Positions 21,407-31,859 of a stretch of DNA of 64,000 nucleotides are shown piece after piece (the stretch's first letter is position 1; the number at the start of each line of letters is the position of its first letter). The position numbers and the translations under genes were made by a program. The notes beneath the pieces were generated by a model. It did not search any database. It worked only from the letters and a program-made list of their open reading frames with translations, and was not told the DNA's origin. The stretch covers positions 434,001 through 498,000 of the forward strand of contig JAOANU010000008.1 of assembly GCA_034387635.1 (NCBI GenBank), written 5' to 3'. The DNA comes from Rhodosporidiobolus odoratus (lineage: Eukaryota > Basidiomycota > Microbotryomycetes > Sporidiobolales > Sporidiobolaceae).

Positions 21407-23121
21407 TTAGGCGGAGTCTGCAAGGACAGACATGGATTCAGCGCACGTGCGGTGAGAAGGGGGAAACGGGAGAAACAGATATGAAGAACGGCCGGAAGGG
21501 AATGGGGAAAATGCAGGGTTCAAGAGGCTGACAGAACGCACAATAGTAGTACTCGTCAAACAGAGGCGTGTAGTCCTGAATGATGGTCGAGACAAAGCCG
21601 ACGAGCGGCTTGTCGTCGAACTTCTTGGCGATGCTTTCGAGTTGTGGCCTGCAGAAATGGCGACGTCAGTCTCAATGCCGACGACAGCAGAGGTGGAAGG
21701 CGGTCGACAGCGTACTTGGTCCAGCTTTCCCATACCGGTCCTCTCATCATGTACCACCAGAATGCCTTGGCCCTCTTGCCCGTCTCCTGCTTCTCGAGCT
21801 CACTTGGCGGTTGTTGAGGCAGCATCGAACCGCTGGCTTTGCTCTCGCCGAAGCGAGCTGTGGAGGATTGGCGCAGGGAGAAGGCGAGGTACTCCAGTGC
21901 AAGCGAGAGGAGGTAAGGGAGAGTGTGGCGACGGCCATAGCGGCGCATGGCGAGGACTGTATGCCGGGCAAATCAGTCGGGGAAGAATGAGGAGGCAGAG
22001 GAGGAACGTACCGTAGATAAGAGGGCGCAAGATCCAGATTACTTCTGCCAGACGCTTGACGCCTTTCGCTTTGGCCACAAGATCCTCCGGCCGCTTGACG
22101 TCCTCCACTGTCAGAACGCGACTCAATAGGTACTCCTTACCCGCATCCCTCCTCAACATACCGCCGAAGGGGAAAGGCGTGTCTCCGAGTCCTCTGGCTC
22201 CTTCTGTCTTCCGCAGCGACGCCAGCGTCGGGCGGACTATGCCCGTCTTGCCCCCGGTCCAAAACTCACTCTCCTCCTTTACCGCCTCGCCGGTTATCAA
22301 GCCCAGCTCGAGATCGCCCGCACCTTCCGACCTGCGGAGCATGACATCTGCCGCGCTTCTCGGTGGCGGCATCGTCGTGACCGGTGCCACTCCCGTCTGC
22401 TGCGAGCTTCGTTGTAACCTCGCCAACTTTTCCCTGCTCAGCTCGAGCTCGGCAGGGTCTATCTCCCTCTCCGCCACGGGTGGCTGCACTCCAGGCCTTC
22501 CTTTTGTAGCGCCCATCAACCCCAATCGAAGAGCCGCTTTGATAGCTTCGAGGGCGATGACCGTTTTCTCCGCACTCTTTGCGCCGCGCCGCTTGCGGAC
22601 GGCCATCTCGAGGAGAAGCTCGATGGAGGTTACTGCACTCAAGGCATTCGAGAGGAGCTTGTAGGGTTGGGAGGTGGTGGTGAAATGGCGGGTGTAGCGA
22701 GTGTGGGAGGAGGAAGGTGGGCGCAGAGCTGGGGGAAGGGAGGACGCGGCGCGGTGGAGGATCGAATCGTGGTACAGCCCGATCAGGTTGAGAAGGGAGT
22801 AGACTGCGAAGGGTGCAGACGTGAGCTGTAGAGCGGGAAAAGGGGAAGTGGGGAGGAGAACATACGGGTTTCGCTGGCGAGTTCAGCATCGTGGAATCGA
22901 CCTGTTTGGCTCGTAGGTTGGTCAAATACTAAAAGTAGAGGCAGCGAGTCGACTGACCTGGCAAGAACCAAGTTAGAGTGCGCAAGGTTGATTCGATTGA
23001 AGCGATTCGGCTGGCATTGGCAAGCAACTTGGCTTCGTCTGTGCGAGCGCGGGATCAGCTCGGCCTATATGTGGGGGAGTTGGGACAGCTTACACGAAGC
23101 CAACGCTGCCGGGACCGTCAT
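21407..23121 (-). CDS. PEX16: Peroxisomal membrane biogenesis protein Pex16
   Basis: Peroxin needed for insertion of peroxisomal membrane proteins. Start at 23121: MTVPAALAS, then across a GTAAGC intron YEAKLLANASRIASIESTLR and TLTWFLPGRFHDAELASET, the conserved N-terminal block. LYSLLNLIGLYHD, IELLLEMAVRKRRG and IEAIKAALRLGLM follow. After a variable loop comes VLTVEDVKRPEDLVAKAKGV, then EVIWILRPLIYVLAMRRYG, SLALEYLAFSLRQ, FWWYMMRGPVWESWTKP and FVSTIIQDYTPLFDEYYY. A final GTGCGT...TTGCAG intron adds YSA before TAA at 21407-21409, giving the tyrosine-rich end typical of the family. Peroxisomes are important in oleaginous yeasts for fatty acid breakdown. The gene is divergent from eIF3h with 183 bp between starts. 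Confidence 0.92.
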
Positions 23122-23304
23122 GTGAGTCCAGAGCAAGCGATACAACTAAGCGCAGAGAGAAGCCGATTCCGGCTAATCGAAAAAAGTCAACAAATGCTTG
23201 AACTTGGAATTCAAACAATTGTTGACAAGCATTTGTATTCAATTCAGGGCTTCCTCCTCGCTCTTGACCGCTGCTTATTGCTTAAAGTCAAGTCGCACAG
23301 CACC
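23122..23304. promoter_or_regulatory. Divergent promoter region, PEX16 and eIF3h
   Basis: The 183-bp gap is AT-richer than its surroundings. It contains an 11-bp inverted repeat, ACAAATGCTTG at 23190-23200 and CAAGCATTTGT at 23226-23236, separated by 25 bp that include GAATTC and CAATTGTTG. This could be a binding site or a stem-loop; nothing proves either. Confidence 0.5.
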
Positions 23305-25079
23305 ATGTCTACCTTCAAGACGCTAGCATCCATCGCCCGTCCGGCTCCCGAAGTGGTCGAGGAGGTCGTCGAGAAGCCTCAAGAGATCAACCAAAGGCAG
23401 AAGGGTCGCATCGACCGCGGTCTCCCTTACAGCCATGTCGAGAGTGTCAGGGTTGACGGTCTGGTGCGTGGCACTCTTTCTGCAATACTCTGTGGCCTCA
23501 GAGCGGTGTTGTCGAGGCCGCGAGCGGAACCTCCCTTTCTTCCCTCGCGCCTCTTGTCGTGCGTGTGAAGTTGCACGAGTACATCGCGAGGCGCACACAT
23601 GGTCTAAAATACTCCACGGTATCGCGCAAGCCGTCTGACGAAAGTCGTTGCGACTTGCTCTCGACGAGCTCGACAAGTCATGAGACGAGAGACTCGATGC
23701 AGAGCCTGGACTGACCTTACTGTACATCTGCCGCAGGCTCTGATGAAAATCATTAAGCACGCCCGCGAAGCCCACACCGTCAACCCCGCCCCGCCCAACA
23801 CCTCGAACGCGACCGTTACTTTTACGCCTGCTGTCGGGCAGCTCTTCGGTGTCGACTCGAATGACGTTCTCGAAGTCAGCAACGCCTTTGGTCTCCCGAC
23901 TGGCACGCTCGGCGGCCCTCTTGGTGAGCAGGATGGTGAGAGTCGGGGTGCCAAGGCTGGTGCGCTTTTCTTTTGTCTTGCTCTGCCCTTCTTCCGTATA
24001 CTCATGATTCTTCCCTCGTAGCGGCCAAGTACACTACTCAGCTCCTCTCTCGTACCGCCGATGTCAACGCCGACGCGTCCGTTGTCGGTTTCTACACCTC
24101 CACCAACAACGGCCAGATCCTCGCTACTGGCGGTTTCCTCGACGCTCTTGTCGGCGCACAGCTCTCCGGAGGGGGTATCGGCTCTGGTACAAAGGCACAG
24201 GCAGTTGCCCGCCCGGGTCTCGGTATGAAGCAGACCACTCAGCTGGCGAGCGGTGACGCTAACAAGAACGGAGCGGGTATCGCGCTTGTCTACGGTATGT
24301 GCCTCAACTTTCGGCCCGCTGTTTCTGTAGCTAATGTCAGGCATTCTGGCAGATATTACCTCGGCCGCCCAGGGCTCTGTCGGTCTTAAGGCCTACCGCC
24401 TTTCCTCCTCTTTCGTCGAGGCGTACCGCGCCGGCAAGTTCGATACTGCCAGGTTTGCCTCGTTCTCTCGAGTCTCTTCTTCGATCTTAGGTCTGATGTC
24501 AGCTTCTCTTGTAGTTTGATCGAAAACAAGCTCATCCCCTCAAAAATCCTCGAGGAGCTCCCCGTCGCCGTTCACTCTTCCGCCCTCCTGACCGCGTTCC
24601 TTTCCACCCTCACCTCCCCCGCCGCCTCCTCCTCTTCCTCCATTTCCCAGCCGACTTTCGCCTCCCTCTCCCTGCCCACTCCTTCTGCCTCTTCCCACAT
24701 CCAGAGTGCCGCCGTCCCCGCTCCCCTCACCCAGCCGCTCCAGCACCTCCTCACCGCCCTCGACACTCACCAGGCCCACCTTTCGACTCTCTCATTCCAA
24801 CAACGTCAGCTCGCACGCGAACGTGCCCGTCTTGAGTTGATTCACCCGGCGGTGGCGAAGCGGAGGCAGGAGAACGAGCAGCGCGCGAAGGAGGGTCTCG
24901 CACCGCTGCCGTTGACGGACGAGGAGACTCGCGCGGGCTTGAAGGAGCCTAGTCGGCTCGAGGCGATGGCGGCGTTGGCGGCGGTTGAGGGTGCGGCGAA
25001 GAGCCTTGGTGAGGCGACTGGAATGGGGGTTGTGCGGGCTTACGGTGCCAAGGCGGGCGCTGAGGGAGTTGTTGCCTAG
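23305..25079 (+). CDS. Translation initiation factor eIF3 subunit h
   Basis: MPN-domain subunit of eIF3. Five exons (23305-23463, 23737-23959, 24022-24295, 24354-24452, 24515-25079) join in frame to 439 residues. The MPN domain runs from VESVRVDGLALMKIIKHAREA through DVLEVSNAFGLP, SVVGFYTSTNNG, GAGIALVYDITSAAQGSVGL and KAYRLSSSFVEAY. The metal-binding JAMM residues (HxH plus Asp) are absent, as expected for the structural eIF3h. The C-terminal half has an Ala/Ser/Pro-rich insert, then a helical region (QLARERARLELIHPAVAKRR) and ends AKAGAEGVVA. The gene pairs divergently with PEX16. Confidence 0.92.
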
Positions 25080-27350
25080 ATGCGCGGTATCGTGTTCCGT
25101 TTGTTTCCTTGTTCTTGTAGATTTCCCATTCTTTCCGTCCCTCCTGTCCCTGCCGGCGGGATAGGCTGAAAATGCGCAAGTATGTTGCGCGACGTCTTGC
25201 CGACAAATCTCTGGATGATTAGGGCAGTGTCTGACGGAGTCTAGCTGCATGGAGTGAAGGCAGGGCAAAGCGTATAAACAGCACGTGCATACTTGCTGCC
25301 TCGTGAAAACGTGCGGACTCGAGGCGCATCGTGATTGCCAGAGACGGTAAGTCTTCTGACGGGTGGTCATAGGTTTGAGACGCCCATACCAACCGGGAGC
25401 GAGCCGGTAATGTTGATAACTCTCGTACCTGGAGCAAGTCAAAGGGGTTCAAAAGAGCCCGGCTGAAATGTTTAATGTAACAAACACTGTTGCTCCCTAC
25501 TTTGCGTGATTATACGAGGCCTTCGAATCGAGCGCGACAGATGGCCCGGCCTTCCCAAACAGTAGAGCAGCGTGATAGTACATCAAGGCCATGGGCAAGG
25601 GTATTTGCCGTTGGGAGGGCATGGGCATGCCGCATGCACCACAGTCTCCTCAACCAACTTATTGAGTGACGTCCATCATCCGGATCTGCACAGGAGGAAA
25701 AGGGGACAGGCAAGGTATGAGCAACTGGGCCAGAATCGAAAGACAGAGCAAGGAAGACTTAAGATAAGGTCGTTCCTATCTTTTGGCTTCTTGAGGCGGC
25801 CAGCACATGACAGTGGTTGAGAGTTAGTACTGCTGAAGATCAGGGCATGGGGAGGCAACCTTGAGCACAATTCGCCTCTTATTTCTCTGGCAAAAGTATA
25901 TGAGACTACCGGTGGCACCCGCTTACAATGCTGCGAGTCACATGCTGCCAGTTCAAAGGGCCAAATAGCCTGTTGATGCAGGCAAGCTGCGATAAGTGCG
26001 CACAGGCAAGGGGGTATACCAAGTGCGAAGGGCACAGGGAAAGCACAGATTGTCCGACCTTCTCAAACTGGCTGCTCTTTTCAGCTTCCCCTGCAGTAGG
26101 GATCTGCAAGCAGTCTCCCTAGTTACCCAATGTACGAGGTGCAGCCACTGGACCTCGTCGTATATGAGCACCAATGTACAATAGCTGCAAGATCTGTTGC
26201 AAGGTCGATACTGCTGAAAACGATGGACACCAATGCCTCGGCTTTCGACCTTGACAGCCAGTCGAGGTCTTCAAGTACCCCTCCAAGCTAATGAGAGGCT
26301 AACGTGAGTGGAAGGGTAGGCTTGCAAGCAGATTAGCAGCACACCTGAGCCTGTGGAAGCATCACGACGGAAGCTCACAGTGGATTCTGAGAAAAACAGC
26401 ACTAGCATTGTGTGCAAGGAAGCAGCGTGTCGCAAGGACAAGTACAGACACCTTGCCAGCAGAAAGGTGCCGGCACCCCTACAGAACGTACAGAAGTCAG
26501 CAGACTATACTGTTTGTCTGCTTGCCAACAGGTACAAGCATCATTCTTGAGTGAGCTGGGGCTGCTGCTCCACCTTTGGCCAGCGACCAGCCTGGCAAGG
26601 AACAATGCCATGCTACCACAGGTAGGGCCTGAGCAGTGAAAAAGTGTTGCGATAAGTGGACTAAGTAAGGACAAGCCATTGCGCCGTGATATCCTCTTCT
26701 CGGTGGGTGAGAGAGAGTAGTTCGTGCCGCTAGCCTCTTCCTAGCAGGATCCTCTCAATGGGTTTCACAAGAGAGAGCGAGACTAGGATCGGTTGATTGC
26801 AAAGAGAGAGACCAGAGAGACCCTCCCTCCTCCTTCCTTCCAGACTATCGGTCTGCCTGGCGCCGCATTCGTCTCAAAGAACTCACAGCCCCAAGCATGG
26901 CGGGCTGCATTGGTTCTCTGCAGCAAAAGAGAATTGTAGTCACTAGAGCAGGACAGCTATATACTTTCAGCTGAGAAGGTTGCTGAGCTACATACAAGCT
27001 TACAGCTGACCTGGACCCATCAGTGCCAAATAACCCTGGGTGTACAGGCAGCCAGCAGGACACCGAGCCAACAAGCTTTGCTGATACAAGGGTGTTCGCC
27101 TTTGAAAGGGCATGGCCGATATCACCGTTTGGGCGGAAGTCACCCCAAGCCAGTCACCAAGCGCACCTGCCCATCCGGGATGGCCGGCAAGAGTAACCGC
27201 AACGGATGACCCACTCCCAAACAACAGAGCAGCGCATGAGTACCTCGAGACCATGGGGAATGGAAAAAGGGGAAGTGCGAGTGCAAACATCTATGCCTCC
27301 AAACAACAAAGCCACCACGTTGGCAACGTACAACAATCTCCTCGGCCACC
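25080..27350. other. Gene-poor region between eIF3h and cytochrome c
   Basis: About 2.3 kb with no open frame that looks like protein on either strand. It holds a duplicated 3' fragment of the cytochrome c gene (25.55-25.80 kb) and, near 26.19-26.26 kb, a short inverted pair AAGGTCGA/TCGACCTT. The base composition differs from neighbouring genes, suggesting old transposon debris, but no terminal repeats or transposase remnants could be identified. Confidence 0.4.
25655..25797 (-). pseudogene. Truncated 3' fragment of the cytochrome c gene
   Basis: Positions 25685-25797 are identical over 113 bp to 27377-27489 in the intact cytochrome c gene. The block covers the codons for [11 protein letters not shown] and the adjoining intron sequence. 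It breaks off exactly at the codon preceding LKKPK, where GGCCAGCAC replaces the cytochrome sequence. The terminal exon homologue is also present but diverged (IRMMDVTQ and TAA instead of TWMMDATK). All upstream exons are missing, so it cannot encode cytochrome c. Weaker similarity continues downstream into 25.55 kb, matching 27.2-27.35 kb. Confidence 0.8.
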
Positions 27351-28850
27351 TTACTTGGTGGCGTCCATCATCCAGGTCTGCACAGGAGGAAAAGGGGACA
27401 GGCAAGGTATGAGCAACTGGGCCAGAATCGAAAGACAGAGCAAGGAAGACTTAAGATAAGGTCGTTCCTATCTTTTGGCTTCTTGAGGCCAGCAAACGCC
27501 ATCTTGGTACCCGGGATGTACTTCTTGGGGTTCTGAGAGTGCAAAAGAGCATGCGTCAACATCGTTCAGGAAAAAAGAGCGCAGGGAAAAAAAGCGCTCA
27601 CCTCGAGGTAGTCGAAGAGGGTGTTCTCGTCCCTTCACGTGGGCAGACATGCCAGGATACACACGAGGTACACGGAAGAGAAAGGTGGCCAATGTCGAAA
27701 TCGAAATAGATAGACGAGGCGGAGGGCGGGGGTGTGGGAGCAGAGTCGGACATGCAGAGAGAAAGCATCAGTACAGCTCCCGCCCACACAAGCGGCATGG
27801 CAGGCACAGTGAGATGGAGAATCCGGCACAGACGACGAGAGAGGAGGTCCCAAGGGAGCGAGAAAAGGGATAATCTGAGAGGAAGAAAACCGAGGAATAG
27901 CAACGCACCAGTGAACAGCCGCCTTCTTGTTAGCCTCAGTGTACGAGAAGGACTCGACCTGACCGGACTGACGGCCGAAGATGCCGTGGAGGTTAGGGCC
28001 GACTGCGCGGCGTGGAAGAAAAGGAACGGGTGAGCGAGTTGATCGAGAGCGGAGAGGGGTTGCAGGGGCCGCGGCACAGACGGCGCACAGCGATACGACG
28101 AGATGCGCGGTCCGCAGAGTGGGCAAACTGGCTAGGGATGTTTGCGATGTCGATCATCGGGAAGCGAATTCCGAGGACGGCGGCGGTGCGAGTCGAGGGC
28201 GGCGCGAGGCGGGTTGACTAGCCGTTTGCCAGTGTATCATGCCGTACAGGACGTGAGGAGCTGTCGCGTGGCCTCAAGTTGTCCATTGCCCGCGGTCACC
28301 GCCACTCTGCGCGGCGCTCGCTTTCACCCTTCACTGCCTCATCGCGGCAAATCGCGGGTTTTGCTTTGACGGGAAACGGTCGGAAAGAAGTCAACTGACC
28401 CTTGTTGGCTGTGTGAGGGCAGACGAGACGAAATGATTATCAGTAAACACATTCTCTCAGATTGGCAGATGCACGAAACAGGAGATCATGGCATGCTGAC
28501 GACAGGAGGGGGAGCAAGGCAGAAAGACTCACGGCCGCCAGCCTCGGTGGTGTGGCACTGCGCGCAGCTACAGTCGGGACAAGCGATAGCAGGTTAGGAT
28601 TCGAAGGTAGGCGAACCGTCATGAAGAGGCAGGAATGAGAGGCGTACCGGGTCTTGAAGAGGTTAGCACCCTTGGAGGCGTCGCCTAGAGAATGATAGAG
28701 GGAGTATAGCGATCAGTCATGGTCCCGAGAGATGTGGCGCGGCTGATGTGTAGGATTGAGCTGAGAGACTGACCCTGAGCAAACGGCACTGCAACAAGAT
28801 GGACAAGTTAGCGGGGAGTCCAAGGTGGTATGCAGAGGGATAAAAGTACT
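27351..28850 (-). CDS. CYC1: Cytochrome c
   Basis: Mitochondrial intermembrane-space electron carrier. The reconstructed protein has 108 residues: [29 protein letters not shown] with the haem Cxx[56 protein letters not shown] with the axial Met, [11 protein letters not shown] and TWMMDATK. Eight or nine small exons are needed. The start codon seems split by an intron: A at 28850, GTACTT donor, then TGCCGTTTGC from 28788. A 9-nt microexon (28400-28408) supplies most of PNK. The last intron, between DLI and TWMM, has a normal CAG acceptor but no GT at the expected donor. Without splicing, the frame continues to LLCRPG and TGA. Identity is certain; the first and last junctions are not. Confidence 0.92.
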
Positions 28851-29375
28851 TTTTGCGGTATATAGGGAGTGGAAAGGGTAGAGATAAAGACGCGAGCGTG
28901 AGAGGGAAGGAGGAGGACGAGAAACGGGGCGCGAGGGTCGAGGTTGGAAACGGATCGACTCTCGTTGGCTGATCCAACTTCCGCATTCTCCCTCGTCCTC
29001 TTACACTCCTTCCGAGGCTATACGGGACACCTAGCAAGCTTTATTGCCACGTATCAAGGCGATCGCCCGACGACGGTACGCCCCGACGTTCCTTTCGCCA
29101 TCGACATCCACTTCCTCGATTTCGAGCCGACCTTGTATGCCTCACAGTGCGGCCGCACAGTCGACTCAGCTGCAGCACTCCAGCATGTGGCAACGGATAC
29201 TATCTCTCTTCGGCGGCGCTACCTGCTTGGTGGCTGTCAGTCAATCCCACTTTTCACCCCCACTTCCAGCTTCCTTTCCCGATCTTTCTTCCGTTACTCG
29301 GCTGTTCGATCCCGCTCTCCCAGGAACATCGTCAAAATGACGCACGTCCACTTGCCATCACCGAGTTCATGTCAC
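28851..29375. promoter_or_regulatory. Upstream region of cytochrome c, downstream of RAI1
   Basis: About 525 bp. On the minus strand it leads into cytochrome c and carries a pyrimidine-rich tract and a TATATA at 28859-28864. The TATATA lies only about 10 bp from the inferred first base of the split start codon, so either it is not a TATA box or that start is wrong. A small plus-strand open frame at 29137 is listed separately. Confidence 0.4.
29137..29340 (+). CDS. Possible small protein, unsupported by homology
   Basis: An ATG-initiated frame reads MPHSAAAQSTQLQHSSMWQR, then ILSLFGGATCLVAV with a hydrophobic segment, and stays open to a TGA ending at 29340. A GTCAGT donor at 29236 or so and a CCCAG acceptor near 29323 would allow splicing into a frame that overlaps the RAI1 3' end in antisense. 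It could be a small membrane protein or simply noncoding sequence. Confidence 0.2.
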   Translation: MPHSAAAQSTQLQHSSMWQRILSLFGGATCLVAVSQSHFSPPLPASFPDLSSVTRLFDPALPGTSSK

Positions 29376-31444
29376 TCAGCGTTTCAGTCCTGCTGCTACG
29401 CTTGCTGTCCCTCCCGCTTGTGGCTGACTCTGGGCTGAAGCGGTCGGGGTTGTCGATGCGGGTGCTGGAGGCGGCGGCGGCGGAGGAGGAACACGGCGTC
29501 CACCCGGCGGCCCTGGAGGCGCGGCCGGAGCGGCAGAAGAAGCAATCGTCACAGGTGCTGAGGTTGCAGGGGTTGCCCTGAGAATAGACGCCAGGTTAAC
29601 CTCGTGACGCCGGGTGAAAGGCTGTGATGTATGGATAACGCACGCGCGCTCCTGCACTGTCCTCCTTCTTTCTCTCACCTTGTCCACCCACCTCTTGAGC
29701 AAGAATCCTACCCTCTCTTCTCGCTCCTTCTTAGCACCCAGTACCTCGGTTCGAACTTCTTCATCCGTCAACTCCCTCACGCTGATACCCGCAGGTCCGA
29801 GTGCAGATGATGAAGGCGTGAAGGAGATGCGGAAAACGGGGTAGGTTGGGATAGGCTGCGCAGACTCGGCAGCGGACGTAGAGGGAGAAAGGAAAGACGC
29901 CTCAGCGCTTTGAACCATCGGGTGCGTTGTCAAGGTGCGGTGGATGAAGGATAGGAGCTGTTGGGCGGATGCTAGACAGGCTTGAGGATCCCACGCATGA
30001 GGTTTTCCGCGTACTCTGAGGAAGATGAGACGATGCCGAGGAGGATCAATGATTAGGGCGGGTCCGCGGGTAGCAGTTGCAGGTAATATAAGGCGGCTTA
30101 CAATCGAGGAATCTCCAGGGTGTTGAAGCTCTGCAAACCCGACAGCTGGCCTTGCCGAGTGCGGAAACCGACCGTCACGGTTGGAACGCCGAGCAGGACT
30201 GCGTAACACGGCTGGGCGTGAGCTCACGAGATCGAGGTGCAAAAGCGAACGGAGACCTACACGACTGTAAATAGTGCTTCAGCAGCTTATGCCTACCGAA
30301 ACAGGCGGGTCAACCAAACGGTTCGGTATTAGGGGCGGGACGACGCACCTTTCGAAGTTGACCTCATCCCGCTGACTTTGAATCGACATATTCGTCTTCA
30401 ACTCGATGAAGTCCCTCGTGCCAAGTCTCCTCAGATCCGCACCGGGCCTAACACAATCTACCTCCCCACCTACAATCGTTCTGAACCCCCCAAGATTGGT
30501 CTTGACCACGCTACACCACTGTACATTCGTGTTCGGAGGTTCAAAGCCGTCTGGAGGTGACGGGGGTGACGGAAAGGTGGAGTAGGATTCGAAGGAGTAG
30601 CCGTAGTATGAGGGGAGAGCATTGCGAGACTCGGAAGCTGACTTTGCAGCGAGTTTTGAGGGCGGGTTCGACTCTTCGAGATACATGCAGCCCTGTATAC
30701 CGCGTCCGTAAGATCGGTCACGCGAGTTCGCGGGTACGACGGGCGAAGAGGAGGGGGAAAGGCAAGCAGCTGTACACGCACATCCAGAACCATCGCGTTC
30801 ATCTCCCATCCGTCTGCCCTTCGGCCCTGAGCGACACTATCCACTTCGTACACAGCGAGCATAAGCTTTGTCAGCATGCCTCGCCATGTGACGAGCGAGA
30901 TCTTGCTGAGAAGGTCGTCCGCAGTCGATGGGTTTGAATCGTTCTTGGCAAAGTCGGAAAGCCTGCTCAGGACTCCGGTCAACAAATCCGGAGTAACAGA
31001 GAGTAACACACTGGCGTACGTATCGAGCAAAGCATCTAGTCCTTCATCCACACTTCCCTCCCTCCACACGGCTTGCTGAAATCCATAATTCAGATCACTG
31101 CCCATCCTTGGCTCGCGATAGATCGCAAGCGCGTCATCCCTCCTCGCAGGGTCGAGAAGAAGCTCACGCCCAGGCGAATACGAGAACGAGGTGAGGTGAA
31201 AAGGTTGCTGAAAAGCGGACGTCGAGGGGTTTGTTGAAGCCAAGGTGGTGTAATGCTGCGGTGGGTGGACCGGAAGGGTTCCCAAAGGCTCATGTGGGAC
31301 AGGCAGCGCGGAAGGAGCTGGCGGAAGAGCAGCAACGACAGCGGAAGATGGCGCCGGAGGTGGAACGGCACGGGAGGGGGGCGGAGGGGAGGTGCGAGGG
31401 CGTTTACGGGAGGACGATGCAGACGCTATAGTATCTTCAGCCAT
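29376..31444 (-). CDS. RAI1: RAI1/DXO family decapping and pyrophosphohydrolase nuclease
   Basis: Removes defective 5' ends from mRNA and supports the Rat1 exonuclease in the nucleus. The start ATG at 31444 gives MAEDTIASASSSRKRPRTS, a basic Pro-rich leader that could carry a nuclear signal. Conserved blocks follow: FSYSPGRELLLD, LNYGFQQAVWRE, ISLVTWRGMLTKLMLAVYE, MYLEES, YYGYSFE, the active-site motifs GGEVDCVRP and DFIELKTN (E-x-K), and LLGVPTVTVGFRTRQG. Several exons join in frame, for example VLD to GCMYLEES across a GTGCGT intron. The C-terminus is a proline tract ([15 protein letters not shown]) ending AAGLKR. The catalytic acidic residues and the ExK are present, so it should be active. 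Confidence 0.88.
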
Positions 31445-31859
31445 TTCGAGTCGAGAAGCGGGGTCGCGCACTGCTTTCTAGAGAATGGAACTGCAGGATC
31501 AGTGAGTCGAAGAAGAGGAAAAGGTGGACTGTGTGCGCAGACAAGACCTGAAAGGGTGTTCGTGAACGTACCAGTGTTCTATGCTACTTTGTGATATTAC
31601 TGCGCGTCCCAAAGGCCCTTGGTGGCGTGCAGAGGACTGCTGGACAAGTCGGACTCGAGGTGGAGGTTGAAGCGAAGAGATTGGGGCGCTGTAGGACTGG
31701 CTACGGGGCACTGCGGCGATTTCGTGCGATCTCTGGTAGTTCAATGACTATGCTAGAGCTAGTGTTCAACCAGAACGAGGTGGATCTGCTTTGTTTCTTC
31801 GCTTCCGAGGTTCCCTTCAACTTCGACACATCGCTAGACCGCGAATAGACTGGGCTACC
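31445..31859. promoter_or_regulatory. Divergent promoter region, RAI1 and CLASP-like gene
   Basis: A gap of 415 bp lies between two divergent start codons. No motif was identified and no coding signal was seen. Confidence 0.45.
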
